Assembly: GCA_030710605.1 (NCBI GenBank)
Contig: CP092868.1
Coordinates: 31,189,363 to 31,253,362 of the forward strand
DNA length: 64,000 nucleotides
Source: Cordylochernes scorpioides
Lineage: Eukaryota; Arthropoda; Arachnida; Pseudoscorpiones; Chernetidae
Reading direction: 5' to 3'
The position numbers and the translations under genes were made by a program. Position 1 is the first letter of the stretch, and each line of letters opens with the position of its first letter. The notes beneath the pieces were generated by a model, which was not told the origin of the DNA, made no database searches, and worked only from the letters and a program-made list of their open reading frames with translations. Positions 31,328-44,819 of the stretch are shown here, in pieces.

Positions 31328-34300
31328 TCGAATTTAGTATATGTTTCTTCCCCTATACTTTAGAAATATATACCTAATGAAAAGCCATACTATTTTTAAG
31401 TATTGGTGAAGTAGTCCACGCATCCTGAGATTAACAGTCTATTATAAATCGTGAATTTTAATTTATGCTTTCCGTTTCACGGGCATTTTATCAGGCAATG
31501 AAAGTTATGTTGAGGCGGTGTATACCGCATCCCTCGCCGCTGTCTTTTACGATTCACATTGTTTGTGGCAAAACCTTAATATTATCATTGATTTCTGATA
31601 TCAAAGTAAAACGTCTATGGGGATGAGTATCTTTTATTCTGGTCTTCTCGAGCTTTCGAGCTTGTCCGCCCTTCTACATGAGAAACATATACAATATATC
31701 AAGAAAATATGACGTCGCCTGATGCTAAAACTATTATGATTCTATGTACATATATATATATACATTAGAAAGTTTTGCATATTATTTGTTTTCTTAAGAC
31801 ATATTTTTTTGGATTAAGGTATTACACATATTCTACTATTGTTTGCTATATTCTATGAATTATCTTATAGGTTAGAAATTCTATTATTTAAGTAGTTTTA
31901 TAATAGTTATTGGCTATTACATATAAGTTACTTATATTATTGTTGATATTATTAGCTGGTACTAGGATATATTGTGTTATATGTTTCGGGCAAATCTATT
32001 TCTATTAATGCTATTGTGTTTTCTGAATAATAGAGAATCAATTATAAGCCTTTGATATTTGCTGTTTATGTTATTGTAATGTATTCTAGGTTCTCCTAAT
32101 GCGAAAGTGTGACCTGTTCCTTTGCAGTATTGGAAAATTAGAGACCTATTGTCTTGATTAATAACGTTGCGTCTATTGCAACCGACCTTTTTTTTTTTTT
32201 TTTCATGATGCCGCCAACTGCATATGATCTTAAATATCCTGTATACACTCTGACAAGGGAAGGTTATCCTGAATTGACAAATGTACAATTTTTGTCTATA
32301 GTAGAGATTTCCAAGATTCTATTTCTGAAACATTTTTTTTTTGGATGAAGACAAATAAAACCATCTTGATAGTATTGAATTTTACAGTAAATACATTTGC
32401 CAGCAGAAGGCATGATGAGATTACATGAAATTTAAACCAGTTATATGCTTAGTATGTTCCTTCAGTTGTAATTTGACACCGTCTTGAAATAAAGAAATTG
32501 GACGGTGCGCTATATCTTGATGCTGGATATTTCTGTGTCAGAAAGGTGTAGTTATTCTGTTTAATGAGAATTCCAATAATTATCGAAATTTAGCAGATTA
32601 TCATTGGGGATTTGAACAACTGTCTTGAAAATTTTTGAACAGCCCGAGTAGATAGAAGAGTCCTAGAGTTAGAGTGGAGAATTAGTAGTACAGACTGACC
32701 ACTCGACGCAGATAACTCTAGGGAACAATTACTGTGTTAATCCGCCGTAGACAAGAAGAACATTGATTCTCAGGATACTCGATAGGCAGAATTTTGAGAA
32801 TTGATAAAGTCATAGTTAAAGTTTACACAGGCATGTGGGAGTAAAGACAGTGATTTAAAGAGGCAGCCTTGTGTCTTAAATACTTTTAGTGGAAGCAGAT
32901 GCCACTGCAAATATTCAGGTCTAATAATTTCCAAATTTGAAGTCATGCATGACGGGTTAGCACGGGATTGACGCCTGGACGGGTTTCCACTGGGATTAAT
33001 CGAGCTTGCGAAAGAACTAGAAGAAGTGTGACATGTCACGCCACTGTACTAAATTAATAATTGAGAAGATTTATGTTGAGCCAACTGAAATTAGTAAAGA
33101 ATTAAGAGATTAAGGTCTTATTCTTTGAGTTTTACACTAATTTCAATTACGCGATATGGACGGCGTTATAAGTTGGGTGGAAATGATTCGGCCGCAATGG
33201 GATGGTCTCCTGGAGATGGTACGATCAAATAATACTTATTGAATGCCGGGCGGGATCGCATAAAGCATTAAACGATATCGAGAAATGCTTAAAGAAACAC
33301 CCTAGAAGATTGGGGATCGACAAAATGACGACATGGAAAATGCTCAACATTGTACATTGGCAGCAAAATGATATCTTGCTATTGTATGGACGACCACTCC
33401 TTCCTGAAATGTGCAGCGGATGTTAGTCCCAGAATTAGGTCCTTTGAGGCGACACTTTCCTTTGCAGATGACATAAAGACGCATGACAAAACAGCACACG
33501 AGCATTTAAACTAGCTTCAATTCCTGCCATTAATTAATTTAGTTGACCAATAGCTATAGAACCGCTGGAGACCTCCATACCCTGTGTGAATATTTTAGTG
33601 AGAAATGAGCGATTCAATTCCATGAGCCATGAGGTATCCTGTAAGATCAGAGATGTACCCCATTCAAATTTTTTTATAGTAGCCAGTGCGAGATATTTCC
33701 AGAATGTTTTTTTTTTTTAACTGTCATATAATTCGGAAACTAGAAAACTACACTATTTTGATACAGTTTACATCTAGCATCCATGTGAACTCAATATGAC
33801 TATTGAACGTAGATTGAAGATTAATGAGCGAGCCAACCTAGAGAGAACGAGTTTAATAGGCTTACAATCAATAGTTGAAGCAAACTATTCGCACAAATTT
33901 GTTATGTTCTCTCTCTAAATGATCTATGACATTATAGGTTTTCTTAACAAGGTAACTACCCCGCCGAGTGTATATGGAGTTATAAAGCTTAAAGGTCATA
34001 GGCTGTTGGAATAGAGTAGTTAAAAATTAAGAGTGATAATAGATCGGGATCCAGATCCCGATGACGGGTTTCGAGGAAACACCAGAGGGATGAAAAGGCA
34101 GTGAAATGTGCAGAAAATGATGGAAGAGAGATGAGAGAGAGGTGATGAAAGAAGTGTTGAAAGTGATAAAAAGAGTGAGAAAGCGTTGAATGTTGATGAG
34201 AAAGAGATAGAGAGATGCAGAAAGATGTTGAAAGAGAAAGAATTGAAAAAAGTTGGATAAAGGGTTTTGTAAATAGTAGATAAAGATTGATGGAAGGAAG

Positions 34301-37300
34301 TACATTTAATGTATAAAGCGTAGCTGTCGACCGCAATATCGCCTCGATAGAACTATTTCTTTTAAAATAAGACATATTATGCACTGGGGGTTTGTGTAAG
34401 CTGAATTACATAAGTTTCGGCAACAGTATACACTATTTAATATAGATAGGTCTTTATTAATTACAATATTAGGTTATATATTAAATAGCAAATATGTCTT
34501 AGTGTTATGGTGAACTTTAAACAGTTTGCAGTTTTTTTTTTTATTTAAACATGTGTTCTAGTGCTAAGTGTTGAAAGGAGCTTTAACACCATGTTTCAGG
34601 GTTTGTGTGTTATTTGTCTCAACCTTGTCTTTGTGCAGAATACCGTCTCACAACCTTACTGTAGTGTTTGTTGCCATCTTTAAAGATCTTCACAATTTGT
34701 TTTAATATTAGTGTGTCATTTAGAGAAAATTGTCACAACCTTATCCTTGTATAGAACACCGTTTTTACACCGTTTTATTTAATAAGTTATATGAGAGATT
34801 TTAGATATAGTATAAGAGTTACTATTTACATGAGCCAAATCGACCCAACAGTTAGAGCAAGAGGGGGGGAACTCAGATATTTCCTCCTTTCACGTGACGC
34901 GACTGTTCACCCCGACCGGTCGTGCCAGATAAAAGGGAATACCAGGAAACTCTGTCCTCCTTGCACTTCGGGTTTTGTGATAGGGCTCCATGCTCGCTAC
35001 AAGGACTACATCTTGGGTTTTCGTGTTCTCCTAGTGTAGAATTGGCTCAGCCTCATTTTTAGTATAGTATATAATTAAGAGTTGTCTCACAACCTTGTTT
35101 TAATATGACACACCGTTTTGAAGAGCTTGTACAACCTGTCAGGATATGATTTAGGAAAATTTTAGTTTCTTTTTATTGTTATGTTACAATTTTATCCAAC
35201 AAGGGGTGACAACCAGAGCGGACTCAGAAGTAATGAGACGAGGGGAAATTGACAGAGTTAGTGTGAACAGTTTAACTTTACGCAGGTCTACAAGGGTGAA
35301 AAGGCCCACACAGTGTAAATTCTGCTTAGACTGTCGCCACTAACTAGGATTTTGGAGTGTGTACGGAGAATCAGCTCGATAGAATGAGAAGTTTAGAGAT
35401 TTCAACCTTTTTTTTTTTTAAACCTTTCTTTTTTTTTTAAAGTAGAACTTCATTAGGATTCCTTTTTTTTTAATACAAACTATTTCTTGTTAAAACCCGA
35501 GTTTCAAAGACCAATGAGAATAATGTATACCATTGTGAATTAACTATTTAGTGTAAATCTGAAATTTTAGTTATTATCAGGAGTAATAGGTGAAGGAAGG
35601 TGTAGGAAATCACAACTTAGAGGGGGGCTATGTCTAAAACAACAAACCTAATAGGCATCCTATGGCTTGTGTTGGGTAATTCAGAAACCCTATAATCCCT
35701 GGCCTTCAGGTAGTAGCTTTGAAATAGGTTTCTAATGAGGACATGAAAGGTCAATCTTTCAGAGTAAAGTTATGAAGTATAGGGACCCTAAGCCAGGGGT
35801 AGAAGTTAAGTAGGCCCAGACCGTAGTCGATCCTTGGAAAGCACTTGAGAATGTTAGTGTTGGGTAGTGAATCGTAAACCCTATAAATCCATCTTTCAAT
35901 AGAGTGCTGAGGTCGGACTACTGCAAAGGGGGCAGACGCACGAGGAAGAAAGTGACTTCACCCACGGTGGCTAGGGGAGTGACTCAATTCCGCTTTTATG
36001 AGGTGTCACGCTTAATGGTCCTTTATTCGCCATTATAATTAGTGTATGTCTTTATATAGAATTGTCGTGAAAAGTCGCTTGGTGTCAAGGCAAGGGCAGT
36101 TTTTGAAGTTACACTGATTTTTTTTTTAGTAGGTTAGCTTCCAGATTACTTAGAATTGTTAACAATTATTGTTAACAATCATTTATCGAGTATAAAGTAT
36201 TAGTATATATAGAGCTTGTACAGAGGCATTTCTTTTGAGTAACCTAGGGCTTTAGTTCCCAATTTGTTTTAATTTTATTATTTTATTTGATTTCACATTT
36301 TGTCCTGGAAGATTTTCATTATTGTTAAGGCCTATTAATAATGATATTATAGTATTTTGGTTTTTTATGATAGAGTCTAACTCTAGTTTGAATGCGATCG
36401 TGAATGAGAGAGTGAATGTAATGATCAATGAATGCGACCACAAAGTTAAAGTCTAACATACTGTTAATCCAAAAATACATTAGAATAGGGTTAAGGATTT
36501 CAATAGGATCGATTTTTATTATTTTATTTTTTATTTCGAATTTTGTTAGGACCGAGAAGCCTCAAACAGGACAACTACAACTCTATCTAGATAGGAAAAT
36601 ATTCGCTCCATTTTTGTTAGGTCTCCTTTTGGAAGAGTATAATTTTTTTTAATTTCTATTACTAGGGTAATAAAGTATCTTTGTTATTTATATCAACTTG
36701 AATTTTAAGAGTCGTAGATAATGATCATATCTCGATTCTCAGACTGGAAGGTTGTGGGAGGTTATGATCAGACCAGAAAACCCACAAAACTTCTCCTCAT
36801 TAGAGGAAACGAAGAGGTATAGATTGAATTTTATGCAGGATGGGGGATTTGTTTTAGCCATGCCGTATAGCCTGGGGTATAACGGCGCGACCTTGGGTAA
36901 CCGATCTGACACCGTAGTTTCGACGCTTTTAGCGTGGCTGGAGCGAGGGTATTCCAGACGGGAGGTCCTGTAAGATTGGCATGTAGGCAGAGATTGCCCA
37001 GTTATTCTAGACGAAGTAGTTTCCGTCTATTGAATTTTTTGGTACCAGTTTGATCCCCCATAGCTAGCGGAAGTTTCTTCTAATAAAGGATTCGCCCTGC
37101 CATACGTTTTGTTGGAATGAATTCGAGCATAAGACCGATTCGAGAGGCAGAATAAGTAATTATTAGGACCTTCAACGAGTTTAGACTCGTTCCATATTAG
37201 GATAAGATTTTAAAGTATTAGTTAACTATAAGGACCGCGAACGAGACGCCAGAACGAGCCAATGAGTCAAAGTTTTTAGAAGTGTTGTATGGAGGACAGT

Positions 37301-38907
37301 AGAATTAAAAGCAGTTATACAGGAAGTAGAATCCTGAAGGAATTTGTAAAAGGAACCAAAATTTAAGATTGATAAAATTCAAACTTATAAGATGTAGATT
37401 TATAGGATTCAGGTCAATGAATAGAGAGTATATTAGTAGATAAAAGTAATATGAATTTCTTGGAAGGGAGAGGTAGCTGAACTGTACACACCCCAGAGGC
37501 AAGGTAAACGGAGCCACAAACAAAATAGTAGAAATTGATTAGTCGCTCTGCCAAAACAGAAAAGAAATTCTCTTCATACGGTTGTCACCCTAGATTTAAA
37601 TGGACTGTGTAGTTTAATAGAGGTCTGGGCTATGTTCCATTTGACCAAGATTCTAAATGACGTTCCCATCTGGGTTGAGAGAGTATTGCAATTTGAGGAA
37701 TCTAACACACAAGAGAGAACCCACCCTCCAGTAGGATCGGGATAGACGAATATTACCCAGTGACCAACTCGTGATTCCAGACTGGATAAGATTGAAACTT
37801 AACTGAGATACTAAACCTTGAACCTTCAGCGCACAAATATATATTATGTTTACATTTTCTTTTTCAATATGCTATTATTTTTATATCATATATATTATAT
37901 TATAGTCATATACTATTCATTTCAACAATTTTATTTTGACATTCATGATATTAATATTTATATTAAATATTTAATTATATATATTTTGTCACCATATATA
38001 ATCTTGTAGTAGTTTTCTTTTATCATCTATCATGGGATGATTTTTATCATATTTAATCACTATCTGCATGATACGTGTTTTCTTCAATATATATATTATA
38101 CCCATCATATAACATGGAAGGATTCATTTTATCATTACATATTTCGTGCCTTATTTAATAATTACTTTCACAATTTGTTTTCTGTAACCTTTTTTTTTTT
38201 TATTTAGCAAAAGTCATCATGTCATAGGCTAATCATTATGTACCAAGATATTTCTTTCAGCTAACTATAATTATCCTTTCCTTTGATTGTATATATATAT
38301 AACTATACCACACGAATGTCTTGATTGGTACGAAAATAAAGATGCTGGCATGTTTTAGGAGTTGGACTAGTCAGTTATTTCTAAACGACTTCTTGGCGCC
38401 CAATTTTTTTTATATAATATGTAATAGGGAAATGTCCTAACTGTATTGTTAGCAGAAAGAAGGTAGCAATGAATCCAGTACCCCAAGAGGCAAGGATGGG
38501 GTTGAGAGGACTTACCACTAGGAAGGCCTACTCCTCAAGACCAAAGAAGAAAGTGGAAGGGTGGTATATATACCCATGAATGGTAAGACAGATGACCTTG
38601 CTTACTTCCATACATATGATATGACTGTCCCCAATAACCTATTTTGATAACAGTGTTCTGACAGAATAATAGCACATAAAAAAACCCTTTGCCAGGATGC
38701 ACAATGCCCACTAATGTTCGGAATAATAAACATCTAGAATAGCATACCATCATTTTGATTAGCCTTATCTTCCCTATAGGTTTCGGTACACCTGACTTCA
38801 CCTAGTAATGGAAAATGCATTTTGCTAGAAATGGGCCTGCTTTCATAGTAACTGATGAAAGGCAGATGAATAATGAATAGCACAAACGCATTTGTCCATT
38901 ACTTGGC
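31328..38907 (+). other. Non-coding interior of the LTR element
   Basis: Small frames near 33202-33426 and 36752-36973 have mixed codon use but no family motif. A purine-rich block at 34030-34330 (repeated GAGAAAGAGA-like words) is related in reverse to 60436-60780. An FB2-like core (CGCCCTTCTACATGAGAA) occurs near 31667. Many TTTTTTTT runs and stops in all frames argue against a decayed polyprotein of recent origin. Confidence 0.6.
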
Positions 38908-38917
38908 AGGGGGAGGA
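38908..38917 (+). promoter_or_regulatory. Polypurine tract
   Basis: AGGGGGAGGA lies one base before the 3' LTR, where plus-strand synthesis is primed. Confidence 0.8.
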
Positions 38918-38918
38918 T

Positions 38919-40489
38919 TGTTGGGGCACGTTTTTGTAACCATACCCCAACAGAAGGCGTATGTATAATCAAATCAAATGGATACATGGCTTCCCTCCCA
39001 CATAGACTTACAGACCATTTTTTTGCCCAGAAACTTAGACACTTGGTGACACCAGACTTCCATGCTGAAAGCTGATGCCTGGTAAAGAAGAAGACATCCA
39101 GAGACATCCGAGCTGGAAACTGTTGTTTCATATGTACATATATTCCCCTCACCAAAAATTTAGGTAAAGGTGACCAGAAAAAAAAAAAAAGGAGAAAAAT
39201 GGAGAAGGAAGATCTCTAAAGACTGAAACTTATAAAATATCCTTCCAGAGAAAGGAAAGCATCACATTACAGTCCAGGTAAAAAGGGCCTGGGTCAATTT
39301 TAGCCAAGACGGGGGGGCGATATATATACCATCCCGAGAAAAAGGGAGGGTTGTATTTCAACCCATGTGGAAAGACGGGGGGCTGGAGTCTGAAATCTTA
39401 CACTACCGCAGGGGTTGTTTTTCTCTTTAGATTTTTTTTTTGTTTTGGTAATACTATATGTTCTATTTTGAAGGGGAGAGGCCTGGGGCGTCTATGAAAT
39501 TGATACTGGAGCCGTTGGCCATTTTGATTGGTGTTTCTTTCGGCGAATGAAAATGGAGAATGAGATGATATAAAAGAAGGTTCTTTGCCAAAAGGGAGGA
39601 TTTTTCGATCGGAGTCGCTCAGTGAGAAGGACGATTTTTAGACGGGCCTGAGACGTAGAGGAGACCAGACCTTTGCCGGCACTTTCGAGAAAAGGTAAGC
39701 CATTTGTCATTATGACTTAGCGCCTTCCCCCCCATTTTTGTGTAGTAGCCAACCTAGACTTCGCATGGGCCCTAAAGGGCTATAAAGTAACTTCAGGTCA
39801 CCTCTATCTAAATTTTACTATGTAAATAGCATATCTCGTCAGTATAGACATGTTCCCAAATTTTAAGATATTTAAATAAATATCTAGAGAAATTTTCTTG
39901 TTTCCTCTGTTACCTATTTCATACATAATTTGCTTTATGGTGATATTCCAACTGTTTAAATGAAATGTTGTATGTTTATTACCTATTTGAAGGGAATGTT
40001 ACTAATAATCAAGTCTCCCATAAATTACCGGCCACATACATTGCCGCGAGTGTCTGTGTTTCAGTGTTTTATAGATTGTCCAATTTAATAACGATTTCGT
40101 GGGTTGTCTGATGAAATTGTATAATAGTGTCGCGGCTGTTTCCATCTTTAGACCATTGTACTGACAATATTATATGCTCAATCCTTGCTTTAGCTCAACT
40201 CTTAATCAATTACAGAGTTTTTTTTTTTTCCCCCCCCTTTTTTTTTTTTTATTTATTTTATTTATCCTGTTTGCACAAATTGTATTACATGTGATGATGT
40301 AAAGACATATGCCGATAGTGTATCACTGACAGCTGTGCTGCTAATATACAACATTAAGGTCTTGCTGCGGGTTATATACATGGGGTTGTTGGCCTAAATT
40401 GCTATATATATATATACTTAAGTAAGGAAACTTTAATAAGTCACATCGTGTATCCTCCCTTTTCAACTATCCAAACCGGGAACCCATCA
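38919..40489 (+). repeat. 3' LTR
   Basis: A 1,571-bp copy of the 5' LTR ending in ACCCATCA, followed by AAAATAAATAAATAAG. Confidence 0.9.
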
Positions 40490-40503
40490 AAAATAAATAA
40501 ATA

Positions 40504-40792
40504 AGGTCAAGTGTTGGTATTAAAATCAAAAAGGCATATCCTAACCACGAGCACATGAGCTTTTTAGATGGCAGAGTCATATGCCTTATATGCCTTTTTA
40601 GATTTTAATTAGATTATTAATTAATCAGATAATTAAATAGAAAGGGGGGTGGGTGTTGGGCAAATATCAGGGAACAGGCTAAATCAAAGTTTAGTTGATT
40701 TCTGTTCTACTAGATGGCGCTCTGACATATAAAAAAATGTATGTGCTCATAGTCAGGATGTGTCTTTTTTGATTTTAATACCAACACCTGGC
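40504..40792. repeat. Foldback element with 40-bp arms
   Basis: AGGTCAAGTGTTGGTATTAA and TTAATACCAACACCTGGCT are inverted ends. The arm continues through AATCAAAAAGGC-like sequence. No protein lies inside. Confidence 0.75.
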
Positions 40793-40805
40793 TTTTTATT
40801 ATATA

Positions 40806-41484
40806 CTAGCGGACCCGGCCACGCCTTGCTGTGGCTAAATTGTAATATGTTAATTTAACATTATACTAAACTATTCAGTACAGTAAAGTCAATATTCACT
40901 TATAAAGATAAAAATGTTTTAGCAGATCTAAAGCCCTACGGGATTGAGAATGGAACGTTACGCTAAAATTTGAAAGTGATTTTTATATATATAGATAATA
41001 TAGCCCTTCATTATAATCATTGATTATAATCACTGCATTAATAAATGTCAGTGAACTCGTTTATATGTATTGTTTTTTGTTTTCGAGATATTCTAATAGA
41101 ACGTTCTCACATTTTCTGTAAAATATTTATATATGCACAAACACAGAATATAATCACTACATCTTAATTTCGCTATATTTATTGCTATAAATATTATTCT
41201 AAAATAATTCGCCAGAAATCGTCCTGATAGTATACTACACAGCGAACCCGGCCACGCGTTGCAGTGGCTAAATTGTAATATGTTGAATTAACATTATACT
41301 AAACTATTCAGTACAGTAAAGTTAATATTCACTAATAAAGATAAAAATGTTTTAGCCGATCTAAAGCCCAACGGGATTGAGAATGGAACGTTAGTTAATA
41401 TTTGAAAGTGATTTTTATATATATAGACAATATAGCCCTTCATTGTAATCATTGATTATAATCACTGCATTAATAAATGTCAGT
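40806..41484 (+). mobile_element. Two copies of an ACTAGCGGACCCGGCC-type repeat
   Basis: Copies at about 40806-41063 and 41238-41484 share GACCCGGCCACGC/GAACCCGGCCACGC, GTTGC(T/A)GTGGCTAAATTG, AACGGGATTGAGAATGGAAC and a TATATATAGA end. They continue into the same downstream sequence (CCCTTCATT(A/G)TAATCATTG), so a whole block was duplicated with spacing of about 430 bp. Confidence 0.7.
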
Positions 41485-41541
41485 CTTCCCAGTATTCTTT
41501 TACCTATGTATGGATATTTTGGTTTGAATTAGTGAACTACT

Positions 41542-42056
41542 GCGAATAGACGAATGACCCAGGCAACGCCCGGGTTTACACGATTAAATGTATATTACAT
41601 ATGGAAGATGGACGTAGTAGTTCCCGGAGGGCACCCGAGAGGTCACTCTGCCCCCGCGCAACTGTCCAACCGGGAGCGCCCCGCGCCGTCAAAATCGTCA
41701 CGCGTTCTAGAGGGCGCTGCTCGGCCGTCAGCCGGGAGATCTCATTTACTCGGTGGGGAGGGGCGGGGGGGGGGGGGGCAGGGAGGTCACGTGCTGCGCC
41801 GGCAGCCAATCGTCGCGCGCCGCCATCCCCCATCTGCCGCGAGAGGGGCGCAGATTGCGAGTGAATTTACGTTTTATTGTAAATAAAAATGCAACGAAAG
41901 GTTATTTCTAAAGAGTAATTAGCCATAAACCATCCCGGTAGTATACTAAACATCTTCCCAAAGTTTCATCACGATTGGTTGAGCGATGTAGAAGATTATC
42001 ACTGACAAACGGACGGACAAACAAACATCCATTTTTATATATATATAGAAGATATA
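41542..42056 (+). mobile_element. RTE/SINE-like repeat with a GC-rich body
   Basis: It starts GACGAATGACCCAGGCAACG and ends CGGACGGACAAACAAACATC followed by TATATATATAG. The middle (41620-41870) is strongly GC- and CpG-rich with a G-run, in sharp contrast to its surroundings. Overlapping short frames there have no recognised family. Confidence 0.55.
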
Positions 42057-42671
42057 TCGTATATTTTAAACTGCATGGCACTTTTAGTATATATCACATA
42101 TCTTCCAATTAGTTAGAGCCTTATAAGATCCTACTCTTCTATTAAAATGTACACCTTTTCTATTTGCTACCACCCCCATATTTTGAATATATGCTATATC
42201 TTTATTAATATAACCTGTACACCCTTATTTGTATATAAACTAAAATTGGTGACGTCAAAATAAAGATCCAAAGAGAGAGCGGTCAGCTGGTAGCAGGGAC
42301 AGAGGGGTGGAAAAAGGCAACGCCCAGCCCATGTGGGGTCCCGAGGGACATTTTTATAGACGACCCCTGAAAAACAGGAGAGCTTTTGGCGGGGGGTCAG
42401 CAGCAGATGTTCTAGGAGGTGTCTCTTGGCAGACGGCTTCTGTCTAACACACACACTCTCTCTCCATGTCTCGGTGATAAGCATCCAAGTTTGTGTCATG
42501 GCCTCTACCTCTGTCCCGTGGGCTGTCCCTGATCCCTCTCTGTGCTAATATCTAGCCCTGCCTCTGCTTCTTGTTGTCCGCGTATGGAAAGAACATCAAC
42601 ACTCGCCTCACGTACACGACTGCCAGTTCATCCATTCGTTGGCACATTTGCAACAATATTACATATATATA
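42057..42671. other. No element recognised before the Tc1 copy
   Basis: A minus-strand frame at 42194-42499 and the GC-richer stretch to 42640 have no motif I can assign. Confidence 0.4.
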
Positions 42672-44067
42672 CACTGCATAACATTGAAACTGAAACACCA
42701 AGAAAGAGAGGCCAGAAAGTGTTTAAACTTAGCAAACAAAGAGAGGTAGGAATAAACAATAAGTGATCTTATTTCAAAATGATAGATATAATACAGAGAG
42801 AGAAGGTCGTTGAGTCAGTAGCAAGTAGACCACCGCGGAAGGCGATGCACGCAGCAAAACGTTTAGGTAGAGAATCAATCAGACTACGATGGCGTCCTGA
42901 GGGATGGCTCTCCATTCCCTTTTAACCATTTGCCACAGTCTTCTGAACGCGTCTGAGGTAAGGCGTGCAAACGGCGTCCAATAATGTCCCAGACGTGCTC
43001 GATTGGTGAGGGGTCTGGAGAGTAGGTGGCCAAGTAAGCATATGTACATCTTGCAGAGTTTGTTGGCTAATGCGAGCAGTATGCAGTGGGTGTTATCCTT
43101 CTGATAAAGTGCATTTGGTACCCCCTGAAGGTATGGGGAGTGTCACTGGTCGCAGCACATCTTCAATGTATCGCTGAATCGTTGGGCCGTCATAGTTATC
43201 TAAATACGAACCAAAGGTGACCTGATATCATACGCGATTGCGTCCCAAACCATAATTCCGCCTTGTCGCGCGGTGGGGCGTTCCACAAAATCTGCTGGAT
43301 TGGACTTTTCTCCACGTCGACGCCGCACGCGTACATGGCTACTATCACTGGACAAACAGAAGCGTGACTCATCTGACAACACGACCCTGTGCCATTCCGT
43401 CATCCACTTCAATCTAGAGTCGGCACCATTCCAAACGTTGGCGTCTTTTCAGTGGGGTCAATGGCAGTCTTCTTACCAGACGAAATGAATGCAACCAATC
43501 GACGGAAAATTGTTCTGGTTGAGATGGAATGAGCTAGAGTGTCTTGCACATTTTGCAGAATGGAGGTACAAGTTACATGTAGGTCCGCCACTGCTTGTCG
43601 AAGGATACGCCGATTCATGCGTGCTGACGTCCCTCTCGCTGCACAGGCATTCCTATAAATTATCTCATTTCCTTTTACCAACCATCTTCTCCACAGTCGG
43701 TGCAGCGTGGACGCACCCAGGTGTATGTCAGCTGCGATTTGACATATGAACCTGCCTTTTTCAGTCAGATCACCATGCCTTTCGTAAAACATCTGTCTGC
43801 TGGAACTGCCTCCGCTGACGACGGCCTGGCATTATTTGCTATTACATGTGTCTTTTTAAAACAAGAACAAAATTTCCACGATGATTTTACTTAAATAAAT
43901 AACGGAATAAATACTGTCATTTCTGCAAGTTCCTTCCCTTATATCTTAATCCACATGCGTACAAGAGCTGCGCATTTCACATCATTTGCATAACTCGGTG
44001 AGACGCGTCTACCTTGAAATTTAGGCCCCTCTCTTTCTTGGTGTTCCATTTTTAATGTCGTGCAGTG
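42672..44067 (-). mobile_element. Tc1-like transposon, 1.4 kb, defective
   Basis: Inverted ends CACTGCATAACATTGAAACT (left) and its diverged complement ATGTCGTGCAGTG (right) share an inner AACACCAAGAAAGAGAGG block. TA flanks both sides. The single transposase gene inside is broken. Confidence 0.85.
42790..43810 (-). pseudogene. Tc1-family transposase, frameshifted
   Basis: The minus strand holds the gene in pieces. The N-terminal paired-type HTH region reads GASTLHRLWRRWLVKGNEII and ends with SISTRTIFRRL. The catalytic domain begins WHRVVLSDESRFCL, where D of SDE is the first acidic residue, and continues through VRRRRGEKSN and GGIMVWDAIAYD. Further downstream the DN and SPDPSPIEHVWD-type region is recognisable only across frame changes. 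At least two frameshifts and stops separate the parts, and the usual length of about 340 residues is not reachable in one frame. It is non-functional but can still mark the age of the family. Confidence 0.85.
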
Positions 44068-44069
44068 TA

Positions 44070-44450
44070 TATATATACTGGCAGACATTACACGTGTGTA
44101 TGTCAAAAAAGACCCTACCTACCTTCACTGTTCTGAAGAGCTACAGAGAGTTGATGATCTTTTCAGCCGTTTGTTTGGCATTCCTGAGAAATAAGATACA
44201 ATCAACTAACCTGTTTGGAATGACCCACCTCAACCCTACATCTATGGCCAGCCTTCCAAAGTTAACCTCAGCATGGAACTTCCTCGTCAACTGGTTCAAC
44301 TCAGCAATCAAAACAGGGTGGAGTAAAAGCGCTTTGCACTAGTCCATACTGGTGAATTGGACTTCCCTGGGTAGTTGGCGTTCTGCGTTTCAGAATCTGG
44401 ATTATAAATATCTTTCTATCATAATTCTAAGGTGGTTTCATAAAGAATCC
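44070..44450. repeat. Flank with a reverse copy of the 570-bp-repeat core
   Basis: Near 44365-44425 the words GGGTAGTTGGCGTTCTGCG and ATTATAAATATCTTT match, in reverse, the core of the array-1 direct repeat (CGCAGAGCGTCAACTACCC). The rest (44090-44340) has a moderately coding-like look on the minus strand (FHAEVNFGRLAIDVG) but no assignable family. Confidence 0.4.
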
Positions 44451-44819
44451 TGAGAATTTTATGATTTCTTCCTCCTTTTAGGTAATGGACATTCGCTGGA
44501 AAAAAATCAAGTCTCAACTCCCAGCAGTTTCAAGGTGAAATCGTTGAAATCGGGCATCGCATACAGCATTTTTAAAATTCGTACTTATCCATATCAAGAA
44601 ATTATATATCTTCTTCATTGAAAAAAAAAACAATGGTTGCCTGTAAAGTCGGTTTTACGGGCGAAGATTTTACATGACAACGGTAGAATATTTATTGATA
44701 TTAATATAATTAAATTGCACAATAGGAACAAGGAATTGAATGAAAATAAGAATTGCACAAATTTTAACTATAGAAATATATTTTGTGTTTACTAAAACAT
44801 TGTACATGTAAACTTAAAC
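44451..44819. other. AT-rich, nothing recognised
   Basis: No reading frame or repeat end noticed. Confidence 0.5.

Larger units (their letters stand above)
29739..40489 (+). mobile_element. Complete LTR retrotransposon without gag/pol (LARD-like)
   Basis: A 10.75-kb unit is bounded by two LTRs of about 1,570 bp that start TGTTGGGGCACG and end ACCCATCA. A PBS follows the 5' LTR and a purine tract precedes the 3' LTR. AAAA lies on both outer sides, a weak 4-bp target duplication in low-complexity sequence. The interior (31309-38918) has no frame above about 130 codons and no recognisable protease, RT, RNase H or integrase motif. Near-identical LTRs mean recent transposition, so the enzymes must come from another element. 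This is the definition of a large retrotransposon derivative. Confidence 0.85.

Noticed and set aside
33202-33426. Decayed gag in the LTR element
   Set aside because: Only a 74-codon frame with no zinc knuckle or capsid motif; adjacent frames are full of stops.
34027-34384. Serine/leucine/phenylalanine-rich minus-strand frames
   Set aside because: These are the complement of a purine-rich repeat and not a protein-coding signal.
36752-36973. Polymerase fragment in the LTR element
   Set aside because: No YxDD, DTG or HHCC motif could be found.
41554-41886. Arginine/glycine-rich proteins in all frames
   Set aside because: A by-product of the GC-rich block within a repeat; the frames have no consistent codon bias.
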